From assembly GCA_011947345.1 (NCBI GenBank), contig JAAVTG010000845.1, positions 558,001 through 622,000 of the forward strand: DNA of 64,000 nucleotides. Reading direction: 5' to 3'. This stretch comes from Phytophthora quininea. Lineage: Eukaryota > Oomycota > Peronosporomycetes > Peronosporales > Peronosporaceae. Within the stretch, counting starts at the first letter, position 1; the number at the start of each line of letters is the position of its first letter. Made by a program: the position numbers and the translations under genes. Shown here in pieces: positions 55,014 through 64,000 of the stretch. Below the pieces are notes generated by a model. The model was not told the DNA's origin and ran no database searches. It saw only the letters and a list, made by a program, of their open reading frames with translations.

Positions 55014-55107
55014 GTCGGCATCGCCTGTCAATTTGCCACCGTGTGGTGGTGCTTTCTTTACTCGGACGCTCCGCTTTGGGCGCTCCCTAGCAATTCCCCT
55101 GCCCCTG
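55014..55107 (-). repeat. Right terminal inverted repeat of MULE
   Basis: Partner of the left repeat, with an extra outer stretch (CCCCTGCCCCTG) before the target duplication. Confidence 0.75.
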
Positions 55108-55530
55108 ATCAATGTGACGAATACGCGACCGAGTAATCATGTGGTAAGTCGGCTCATACGGCACCACCACGTTGTCCATGTCCATGTCATGTTGAAACGA
55201 GGTAACACCATCAGCTTCTGTAACGGTAGGCATAGCTTACGTCGTCGGTGGTTGAGCACGCAAGGTAGGCTTCGGAACTGCAGCTTCATCGTCAGGACGA
55301 GTCATCAATCGATCCGGTGTTGTCGTTACCATGAACGCAACGTCACTGTGCACGATTTGCACCTTGCCCGTCGACACGTCAAGAACTCGGTACCCTTTTA
55401 CACTATCTTCGTATCCCATGAAGCGACATTTGAACGCCTACTTGTCAAGCTTACGGTATTTCTTGGCAGGGATGTGAGCGTAGCCAAGAGCATCAATCAC
55501 CTTCAAGTTCTTGAGTTGAGGCTTCAGGGC
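55108..55530 (-). pseudogene. Ty1/copia Pol remnant between integrase and reverse transcriptase
   Basis: The - strand reads AYAHIPAKKYRKLDK-type text (GYAHIPAKKYRKLDK), CRFMGYEDSVKGYRVLDV, VQIVHSDVAFMV and YEPTYHMITRSRIRHID. These are the usual copia blocks for the post-integrase region. At least two in-frame stops (55438 and 55237) show decay. The right end is cut exactly where the tRNA array begins, and the left end coincides with the MULE target site, so the fragment is flanked by two later events. Confidence 0.75.
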
Positions 55531-55564
55531 GCAAAGACAGTGTGGTCGACCGCGGCCAAAGAGA

Positions 55565-55637
55565 AGTCTCCGACGGGACTCGAACCCGCAATCTCCCGCT
55601 TCGTAGGCGGATGCCTTATCCATTGGGCCACGGGGAC
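55565..55637 (-). tRNA. tRNA-Arg(ACG), copy 1
   Basis: Clover-leaf fits with acceptor GTCCCCG/CGGAGAC, anticodon stem TCCGC/GCGGG and loop CTACGAA (anticodon ACG), and T arm GCGGG-TTCGAGT-CCCGT. Internal A box TGGCCCAATGG and B box GGTTCGAGTCC are canonical. Acceptor pair 4-69 is a C-A mismatch in every copy. Base 73 is T. This copy sits next to the array edge. Confidence 0.93.
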
Positions 55638-55978
55638 ACCGACGGACGACATACGCTCCAGAGCACCAACTTTTGACATTATCGCACCCACACTCTGCCA
55701 CACACAATTGCCGCACAGATCCACGACGGAACGCTGCTCCGCCTTCTCGGCATGCCAGCTGGCGTCAGCAGGCAGATTACACCGTCCTGCAAGTCTCGCT
55801 ACAGGTGGACCAAATACGCCACTTCACACGGCTTCATCGTGGTCTTCTCGCTGTCTTCACGTGGTCTTCTCGCTGTCTTCATCGTGATCTTCTCGCTGTC
55901 TTCACGCGGTCTTCTCGTGGCCTTCTCCCGGCCTTGACGGAACTGGCCGTGAAGAGAATCGCCTCCCACAAACAGCTA

Positions 55979-56135
55979 CCAAGCGGCGAGAAGCCCAAGC
56001 GGCAAGACACCCAAGCGGCAAGAAACCCAAGCGGTAAGACACCCAAGCGGCAAGAAACCCAAGCGACAAGAAACCCAAGCGGCAAGAAGCCCAAGCGGCA
56101 AGACACCCAAGCGGCAAGAAACCCAAGCGACAAGA
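55979..56135 (+). repeat. 16-bp minisatellite of the first unit
   Basis: Ten copies of CCCAAGCGGCAAGAMA-type 16-mers. Copy numbers in successive units are 10, 6, 10, 10, 10, 6, 9, 10 and 9. The order of sequence variants is conserved, so differences arise by loss or gain of blocks. Confidence 0.9.
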
Positions 56136-56541
56136 CGCGGGGAGGGGAGGAGGGGGAGGAGGCAGTGAGGTCTGTTCTACGGATGCTCGAGACTCGGTGA
56201 TCTGTGAACCCGTCGCACGCTGCACCAGTTCGGAACAAACAGGAGGGCGACAACACGCTGGCACAGGCACAGGCCCGAATGCGTCAGCTCTGCCGTACCA
56301 ACTTACCAACACTGCCTCCAAGCCCGTGGCGGAAAACGCACCGCTCGCTGTTGGGCGATACGGTCGCTTGTCACGACGACAGTCGCGGTGGAGGAGACAG
56401 CCACCGACCCTCGCTATTGTGTCGAGAGGTGGGTGTGGCTGGGGCTATGCAATCAACTCGCTTAGCAGGTGAGCACCCCGATGACCAGCGAAACAGGGTG
56501 CCCTGGTGCAAAGACAGTGTGGTCGACCGCGGCCAAAGAGA

Positions 56542-56614
56542 AGTCTCCGACGGGACTCGAACCCGTAATCTCCCGCTTCGTAGGCGGATGCCTTATCCAT
56601 TGGGCCACGGGGAC
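56542..56614 (-). tRNA. tRNA-Arg(ACG), copy 2
   Basis: Same as copy 1 except one change in the first T-stem base (G to A), which turns a G-T pair into A-T. Confidence 0.92.
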
Positions 56615-57454
56615 ACCGACGGACGACATACGCTCCAGAGCACCAACTTTTGACATTATCGCACCCACACTCTGCCACACACAATTGCCGCACAGATCCA
56701 CGACGGAACGCTGCTCCGCCTTCTCGGCATGCCAGCTGGCGTCAGCAGGCAGATTACACCGTCCTGCAAGTCTCGCTACAGGTGGACCAAATACGCCACT
56801 TCACACGGCTTCATCGTGGTCTTCTCGCTGTCTTCACGTGGTCTTCTCGCTGTCTTCATCGTGATCTTCTCGCTGTCTTCACGCGGTCTTCTCGTGGCCT
56901 TCTCCCGGCCTTGACGGAACTGGCCGTGAAGAGAATCGCCTCCCACAAACAGCTACCAAGCGGCGAGAAGCCCAAGCGGCAAGACACCCAAGCGGCAAGA
57001 AACCCAAGCGGTAAGACACCCAAGCGGCAAGAAACCCAAGCGACAAGACGCGGGGAGGGGAGGAGGGGGAGGAGGCAGTGAGGTCTGTTCTACGGATGCT
57101 CGAGACTCGGTGATCTGTGAACCCGTCGCACGCTGCACCAGTTCGGAACAAACAGGAGGGCGACAACACGCTGGCACAGGCACAGGCCCGAATGCGTCAG
57201 CTCTGCCGTACCAACTTACCAACACTGCCTCCAAGCCCGTGGCGGAAAACGCACCGCTCGCTGTTGGGCGATACGGTCGCTTGTCACGACGACAGTCGCG
57301 GTGGAGGAGACAGCCACCGACCCTCGCTATTGTGTCGAGAGGTGGGTGTGGCTGGGGCTATGCAATCAACTCGCTTAGCAGGTGAGCACCCCGATGACCA
57401 GCGAAACAGGGTGCCCTGGTGCAAAGACAGTGTGGTCGACCGCGGCCAAAGAGA

Positions 57455-57527
57455 AGTCTCCGACGGGACTCGAACCCGCAATCTCCCGCTTCGTAGGCGG
57501 ATGCCTTATCCATTGGGCCACGGGGAC
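57455..57527 (-). tRNA. tRNA-Arg(ACG), copy 3
   Basis: Identical to copy 1. Three T residues follow the gene at the usual terminator position. Confidence 0.93.
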
Positions 57528-58430
57528 ACCGACGGACGACATACGCTCCAGAGCACCAACTTTTGACATTATCGCACCCACACTCTGCCACACACAATTG
57601 CCGCACAGATCCACGACGGAACGCTGCTCCGCCTTCTCGGCATACCAGCTGGCGTCAGCAGGCAGATTACACCGTCCTGCAAGTCTCGCTACAGGTGGAC
57701 CAAATACGCCACTTCACACGGCTTCATCGTGGTCTTCTCGCTGTCTTCACGTGGTCTTCTCGCTGTCTTCATCGTGATCTTCTCGCTGTCTTCACGTGGT
57801 CTTCTCGTGGCCTTCTCCCGGCCTTGACGGAACTGGCCGTGAAGAGAATCGCCTCCCACAAACAGCTACCAAGCGGCGAGAAGCCCAAGCGGCAAGACAC
57901 CCAAGCGGCAAGAAACCCAAGCGGTAAGACACCCAAGCGGCAAGAAACCCAAGCGACAAGAAACCCAAGCGGCAAGAAGCCCAAGCGGCAAGACACCCAA
58001 GCGGCAAGAAACCCAAGCGACAAGACGCGGGGGAGGGGAGGAGGGAGGAGGCAGTGAGGTCTGTTCTACGGATGCTCGAGACTCGGTGATCTGTGAACCC
58101 GTCGCACGCTGCACCAGTTCGGAACAAACAGGAGGGCGACAACACGCTGGCACAGGCACAGGCCCGAATGCGTCAGCTCTGCCGTACCAACTTACCAACA
58201 CTGCCTCCAAGCCCGTGGCGGAAAACGCACCGCTCGCTGTTGGGCGATACGGTCGCTTGTCACGACGACAGTCGCGGTGGAGGAGACAGCCACCGACCCT
58301 CGCTATTGTGTCGAGAGGTGGGTGTGGCTGGGGCTATGCAATCAACTCGCTTAGCAGGTGAGCACCCCGATGACCAGCGAAACAGGGTGCCCTGGTGCAA
58401 AGACAGTGTGGTCGACCGCGGCCAAAGAGA

Positions 58431-58503
58431 AGTCTCCGACGGGACTCGAACCCGCAATCTCCCGCTTCGTAGGCGGATGCCTTATCCATTGGGCCACGGG
58501 GAC
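58431..58503 (-). tRNA. tRNA-Arg(ACG), copy 4
   Basis: Identical to copy 1, with a TTT tract downstream. Confidence 0.93.
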
Positions 58504-59408
58504 ACCGACGGACGACATACGCTCCAGAGCACCAACTTTTGACATTATCGCACCCACACTCTGCCACACACAATTGCCGCACAGATCCACGACGGAACGC
58601 TGCTCCGCCTTCTCGGCATGCCAGCTGGCGTCAGCAGGCAGATTACACCGTCCTGCAAGTCTCGCTACAGGTGGACCAAATACGCCACTTCACACGGCTT
58701 CATCGTGGTCTTCTCGCTGTCTTCACGTGGTCTTCTCGCTGTCTTCATCGTGATCTTCTCGCTGTCTTCACGCGGTCTTCTCGTGGCCTTCTCCCGGCCT
58801 TGACGGAACTGGCCGTGAAGAGAATCGCCTCCCACAAACAGCTACCAAGCGGCGAGAAGCCCAAGCGGCAAGACACCCAAGCGGCAAGAAACCCAAGCGG
58901 TAAGACACCCAAGCGGCAAGAAACCCAAGCGACAAGAAACCCAAGCGGCAAGAAGCCCAAGCGGCAAGACACCCAAGCGGCAAGAAACCCAAGCGACAAG
59001 ACGCGGGGGAGGGGAGGAGGGGGAGGAGGCAGTGAGGTCTGTTCTACGGATGCTCGAGACTCGGTGATCTGTGAACCCGTCGCACGCTGCACCAGTTCGG
59101 AACAAACAGGAGGGCGACAACACGCTGGCACAGGCACAGGCCCGAATGCGTCAGCTCTGCCGTACCAACTTACCAACACTGCCTCCAAGCCCGTGGCGGA
59201 AAACGCACCGCTCGCTGTTGGGCGATACGGTCGCTTGTCACGACGACAGTCGCGGTGGAGGAGACAGCCACCGACCCTCGCTATTGTGTCGAGAGGTGGG
59301 TGTGGCTGGGGCTATGCAATCAACTCGCTTAGCAGGTGAGCACCCCGATGACCAGCGAAACAGGGTGCCCTGGTGCAAAGACAGTGTGGTCGACCGCGGC
59401 CAAAGAGA

Positions 59409-59481
59409 AGTCTCCGACGGGACTCGAACCCGCAATCTCCCGCTTCGTAGGCGGATGCCTTATCCATTGGGCCACGGGGAC
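59409..59481 (-). tRNA. tRNA-Arg(ACG), copy 5
   Basis: Identical to copy 1, with a TTT tract downstream. Confidence 0.93.
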
Positions 59482-60385
59482 ACCGACGGACGACATACGC
59501 TCCAGAGCACCAACTTTTGACATTATCGCACCCACACTCTGCCACACACAATTGCCGCACAGATCCACGACGGAACGCTGCTCCGCCTTCTCGGCATGCC
59601 AGCTGGCGTCAGCAGGCAGATTACACCGTCCTGCAAGTCTCGCTACAGGTGGACCAAATACGCCACTTCACACGGCTTCATCGTGGTCTTCTCGCTGTCT
59701 TCACGTGGTCTTCTCGCTGTCTTCATCGTGATCTTCTCGCTGTCTTCACGCGGTCTTCTCGTGGCCTTCTCCCGGCCTTGACGGAACTGGCCGTGAAGAG
59801 AATCGCCTCCCACAAACAGCTACCAAGCGGCGAGAAGCCCAAGCGGCAAGACACCCAAGCGGCAAGAAACCCAAGCGGTAAGACACCCAAGCGGCAAGAA
59901 ACCCAAGCGACAAGAAACCCAAGCGGCAAGAAGCCCAAGCGGCAAGACACCCAAGCGGCAAGAAACCCAAGCGACAAGACGCGGGGGAGGAGGAGGGGGA
60001 GGAGGCAGTGAGGTCTGTTCTACGGATGCTCGAGACTCGGTGATCTGTGAACCCGTCGCACGCTGCACCAGTTCGGAACAAACAGGAGGGCGACAACACG
60101 CTGGCACAGGCACAGGCCCGAATGCGTCAGCTCTGCCGTACCAACTTACCAACACTGCCTCCAAGCCCGTGGCGGAAAACGCACCGCTCGCTGTTGGGCG
60201 ATACGGTCGCTTGTCACGACGACAGTCGCGGTGGAGGAGACAGCCACCGACCCTCGCTATTGTGTCGAGAGGTGGGTGTGGCTGGGGCTATGCAATCAAC
60301 TCGCTTAGCAGGTGAGCACCCCGATGACCAGCGAAACAGGGTGCCCTGGTGCAAAGACAGTGTGGTCGACCGCGGCCAAAAGAGA

Positions 60386-60458
60386 AGTCTCCGACGGGAC
60401 TCGAACCCGCAATCTCCCGCTTCGTAGGCGGATGCCTTATCCATTGGGCCACGGGGAC
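60386..60458 (-). tRNA. tRNA-Arg(ACG), copy 6
   Basis: Identical to copy 1. The downstream tract is TTTT, a standard RNA polymerase III terminator. Confidence 0.93.
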
Positions 60459-61299
60459 ACCGACGGACGACATACGCTCCAGAGCACCAACTTTTGACAT
60501 TATCGCACCCACACTCTGCCACACACAATTGCCGCACAGATCCACGACGGAACGCTGCTCCGCCTTCTCGGCATGCCAGCTGGCGTCAGCAGGCAGATTA
60601 CACCGTCCTGCAAGTCTCGCTACAGGTGGACCAAATACGCCACTTCACACGGCTTCATCGTGGTCTTCTCGCTGTCTTCACGTGGTCTTCTCGCTGTCTT
60701 CATCGTGATCTTCTCGCTGTCTTCACGCGGTCTTCTCGTGGCCTTCTCCCGGCCTTGACGGAACTGGCCGTGAAGAGAATCGCCTCCCACAAACAGCTAC
60801 CAAGCGGCGAGAAGCCCAAGCGGCAAGACACCCAAGCGGCAAGAAACCCAAGCGGCAAGACACCCAAGCGGCAAGAAACCCAAGCGACAAGACGCGGGGG
60901 AGGGGAGGAGGGGGAGGAGGCAGTGAGGTCTGTTCTACGGATGCTCGAGACTCGGTGATCTGTGAACCCGTCGCACGCTGCACCAGTTCGGAACAAACAG
61001 GAGGGCGACAACACGCTGGCACAGGCACAGGCCCGAATGCGTCAGCTCTGCCGTACCAACTTACCAACACTGCCTCCAAGCCCGTGGCGGAAAACGCACC
61101 GCTCGCTGTTGGGCGATACGGTCGCTTGTCACGACGACAGTCGCGGTGGAGGAGACAGCCACCGACCCTCGCTATTGTGTCGAGAGGTGGGTGTGGCTGG
61201 GGCTATGCAATCAACTCGCTTAGCAGGTGAGCACCCCGATGACCAGCGAATCAGGGTGCCCTGGTGCAAAGACAGTGTGGTCGACCGCGGCCAAAGAGA

Positions 61300-61372
61300 A
61301 GTCTCCGACGGGACTCGAACCCGCAATCTCCCGCTTCGTAGGCGGATGCCTTATCCATTGGGCCACGGGGAC
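61300..61372 (-). tRNA. tRNA-Arg(ACG), copy 7
   Basis: Identical to copy 1, with a TTT tract downstream. Confidence 0.93.
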
Positions 61373-62260
61373 ACCGACGGACGACATACGCTCCAGAGCA
61401 CCAACTTTTGACATTATCGCACCCACACTCTGCCACACACAATTGCCGCACAGATCCACGACGGAACGCTGCTCCGCCTTCTCGGCATGCCAGCTGGCGT
61501 CAGCAGGCAGATTACACCGTCCTGCAAGTCTCGCTACAGGTGGACCAAATACGCCACTTCACACGGCTTCATCGTGGTCTTCTCGCTGTCTTCACGTGGT
61601 CTTCTCGCTGTCTTCATCGTGATCTTCTCGCTGTCTTCACGCGGTCTTCTCGTGGCCTTCTCCCGGCCTTGACGGAACTGGCCGTGAAGAGAATCGCCTC
61701 CCACAAACAGCTACCAAGCGGCGAGAAGCCCAAGCGGCAAGACACCCAAGCGGCAAGAAACCCAAGCGGTAAGACACCCAAGCGGCAAGAAACCCAAGCG
61801 GCAAGAAGCCCAAGCGGCAAGACACCCAAGCGGCAAGAAACCCAAGCGACAAGACGCGGGGGAGGGGAGGAGGGAGGAGGCAGTGAGGTCTGTTCTACGG
61901 ATGCTCGAGACTCGGTGATCTGTGAACCCGTCGCACGCTGCACCAGTTCGGAACAAACAGGAGGGCGACAACACGCTGGCACAGGCACAGGCCCGAATGC
62001 GTCAGCTCTGCCGTACCAACTTACCAACACTGCCTCCAAGCCCGTGGCGGAAAACGCACCGCTCGCTGTTGGGCGATACGGTCGCTTGTCACGACGACAG
62101 TCGCGGTGGAGGAGACAGCCACCGACCCTCGCTATTGTGTCGAGAGGTGGGTGTGGCTGGGGCTATGCAATCAACTCGCTTAGCAGGTGAGCACCCCGAT
62201 GACCAGCGAATCAGGGTGCCCTGGTGCAAAGACAGTGTGGTCGACCGCGGCCAAAAGAGA

Positions 62261-62333
62261 AGTCTCCGACGGGACTCGAACCCGCAATCTCCCGCTTCGT
62301 AGGCGGATGCCTTATCCATTGGGCCACGGGGAC
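62261..62333 (-). tRNA. tRNA-Arg(ACG), copy 8
   Basis: Identical to copy 1, with a TTTT tract downstream as in copy 6. Confidence 0.93.
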
Positions 62334-63238
62334 ACCGACGGACGACATACGCTCCAGAGCACCAACTTTTGACATTATCGCACCCACACTCTGCCACACA
62401 CAATTGCCGCACAGATCCACGACGGAACGCTGCTCCGCCTTCTCGGCATGCCAGCTGGCGTCAGCAGGCAGATTACACCGTCCTGCAAGTCTCGCTACAG
62501 GTGGACCAAATACGCCACTTCACACGGCTTCATCGTGGTCTTCTCGCTGTCTTCACGTGGTCTTCTCGCTGTCTTCATCGTGATCTTCTCGCTGTCTTCA
62601 CGCGGTCTTCTCGTGGCCTTCTCCCGGCCTTGACGGAACTGGCCGTGAAGAGAATCGCCTCCCACAAACAGCTACCAAGCGGCGAGAAGCCCAAGCGGCA
62701 AGACACCCAAGCGGCAAGAAACCCAAGCGGTAAGACACCCAAGCGGCAAGAAGCCCAAGCGACAAGAAACCCAAGCGGCAAGAAGCCCAAGCGGCAAGAC
62801 ACCCAAGCGGCAAGAAACCCAAGCGACAAGACGCGGGGGAGGGGAGGAGGGGGAGGAGGCAGTGAGGTCTGTTCTACGGATGCTCGAGACTCGGTGATCT
62901 GTGAACCCGTCGCACGCTGCACCAGTTCGGAACAAACAGGAGGGCGACAACACGCTGGCACAGGCACAGGCCCGAATGCGTCAGCTCTGCCGTACCAACT
63001 TACCAACACTGCCTCCAAGCCCGTGGCGGAAAACGCACCGCTCGCTGTTGGGCGATACGGTCGCTTGTCACGACGACAGTCGCGGTGGAGGAGACAGCCA
63101 CCGACCCTCGCTATTGTGTCGAGAGGTGGGTGTGGCTGGGGCTATGCAATCAACTCGCTTAGCAGGTGAGCACCCCGATGACCAGCGAATCAGGGTGCCC
63201 TGGTGCAAAGACAGTGTGGTCGACCGCGGCCAAAGAGA

Positions 63239-63311
63239 AGTCTCCGACGGGACTCGAACCCGCAATCTCCCGCTTCGTAGGCGGATGCCTTATCCATTGG
63301 GCCACGGGGAC
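63239..63311 (-). tRNA. tRNA-Arg(ACG), copy 9
   Basis: Identical to copy 1, with a TTT tract downstream. The unit that contains it is cut by the window end. Confidence 0.93.
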
Positions 63312-64000
63312 ACCGACGGACGACATACGCTCCAGAGCACCAACTTTTGACATTATCGCACCCACACTCTGCCACACACAATTGCCGCACAGATCCACGA
63401 CGGAACGCTGCTCCGCCTTCTCGGCATGCCAGCTGGCGTCAGCAGGCAGATTACACCGTCCTGCAAGTCTCGCTACAGGTGGACCAAATACGCCACTTCA
63501 CACGGCTTCATCGTGGTCTTCTCGCTGTCTTCACGTGGTCTTCTCGCTGTCTTCATCGTGATCTTCTCGCTGTCTTCACGCGGTCTTCTCGTGGCCTTCT
63601 CCCGGCCTTGACGGAACTGGCCGTGAAGAGAATCGCCTCCCACAAACAGCTACCAAGCGGCGAGAAGCCCAAGCGGCAAGACACCCAAGCGGCAAGAAAC
63701 CCAAGCGGTAAGACACCCAAGCGGCAAGAAACCCAAGCGGCAAGAAGCCCAAGCGGCAAGACACCCAAGCGGCAAGAAACCCAAGCGACAAGACGCGGGG
63801 GAGGGGAGGAGGGGGAGGAGGCAGTGAGGTCTGTTCTACGGATGCTCGAGACTCGGTGATCTGTGAACCCGTCGCACGCTGCACCAGTTCGGAACAAACA
63901 GGAGGGCGACAACACGCTGGCACAGGCACAGGCCCGAATGCGTCAGCTCTGCCGTACCAACTTACCAACACTGCCTCCAAGCCCGTGGCGGAAAACGCAC

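Larger units (their letters stand above)
51387..55107. mobile_element. Mutator-like DNA transposon (MULE), 3.7 kb
   Basis: Inverted repeats of about 70-80 bp at the ends share GCGCCCAAAGCGGAGCGTCC and GGCAAATTGACAGGCG. A perfect 10-bp direct repeat, ATCAATGTGA, lies immediately outside at 51377-51386 and 55108-55117, in the 8-11 bp range for MULEs. The right terminus is about 14 bp longer than the left. A decayed MULE transposase lies inside on the - strand. The right-hand 1.5 kb has no recognised gene. Confidence 0.8.
55531..64000. repeat. Tandem array of tRNA-Arg-bearing units, continues past window
   Basis: Units of 977, 913, 976, 978, 977, 914, 961 and 978 bp, measured from tRNA to tRNA, repeat head to tail with only scattered single-base differences. 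Each unit has one tRNA-Arg gene (- strand), a block of about four degenerate 21-22-bp repeats built on TCTTCTCGCTGTCTTCA, a 16-bp minisatellite, a G-rich purine tract (GGGGAGGGGAGGAGGGGGAG-like) and about 350 bp of unique spacer. Length variation is almost entirely in the minisatellite, in multiples of 16. Long open frames through the units are by-products of the repeat and show no protein family. Confidence 0.95.

Noticed and set aside
55979..56135. Regular short repeats resembling a CRISPR array
   Set aside because: Units are directly adjacent 16-mers without unique spacers, in a eukaryotic satellite; a minisatellite.
55531..64000. Long open frames through the tRNA units, for example 58539-59339 (+) and the Leu/Trp-rich frames on -
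   Set aside because: They arise because the 16-bp repeat lacks stops. Composition is repetitive, frames change with repeat number and no family is recognisable.

Overview
This window is nuclear DNA of a eukaryote, most likely an oomycete of the Phytophthora/Peronosporales kind. The evidence is dense short-intron genes on both strands, a tandem pair of EF-hand NADPH oxidases, a chromodomain Ty3/gypsy retrotransposon, Mutator-like DNA transposons and typical conserved eukaryotic genes. The species cannot be fixed from sequence alone.

Positions 1-21,225 are gene-rich: a MORN-repeat protein (-), the spliceosomal cyclophilin CWC27 (+), a histidine phosphatase (+), two NADPH oxidase paralogues (+) separated by a small MULE-type element and a possible secreted protein, an IQ-motif protein (-), mitochondrial-type HemK/PrmC methyltransferase (+), TEX9 (+), an ankyrin protein (-), a SYP7-like Qc-SNARE (+) and U1 snRNP C (-).

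Positions 21,548-32,535 are two near-identical copies of a Ty3/gypsy chromovirus in tandem, LTR-internal-LTR-internal-LTR with a 5,314-bp period, inserted in an unidentified sequence. Positions 33,011-51,184 are again gene-rich: spermidine synthase (+), dymeclin (-), a CCR4/nocturnin-type nuclease (-), ribosomal protein L32 (+), COX11 (+), NF-YB (+), an ankyrin protein (-), a long kinesin (-), glycine cleavage H protein (-), pseudouridine synthase PUS1 (+) and STK19 (-).

From 51,387 the sequence is repeat-dominated. A 3.7-kb Mutator-like element with a decayed transposase is flanked by a perfect 10-bp direct repeat and abuts a Ty1/copia remnant. From 55,531 to the end lies a tandem array of about 0.91-0.98-kb units, each carrying one tRNA-Arg(ACG) gene on the - strand (nine in the window) and a 16-bp minisatellite of 6-10 copies.

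Two observations matter for any reader. First, many genes are interrupted by one-base frame changes that nearly all look like a missing base, usually in a short run of G or C. This argues for systematic sequence error rather than many pseudogenes. Second, the two NADPH oxidase genes share an apparently identical 1,993-bp segment, including the same two frame breaks, while their 5' parts are clearly diverged. The coordinates of multi-exon genes below are outer limits, with introns inferred from GT..AG sites and reading frame.
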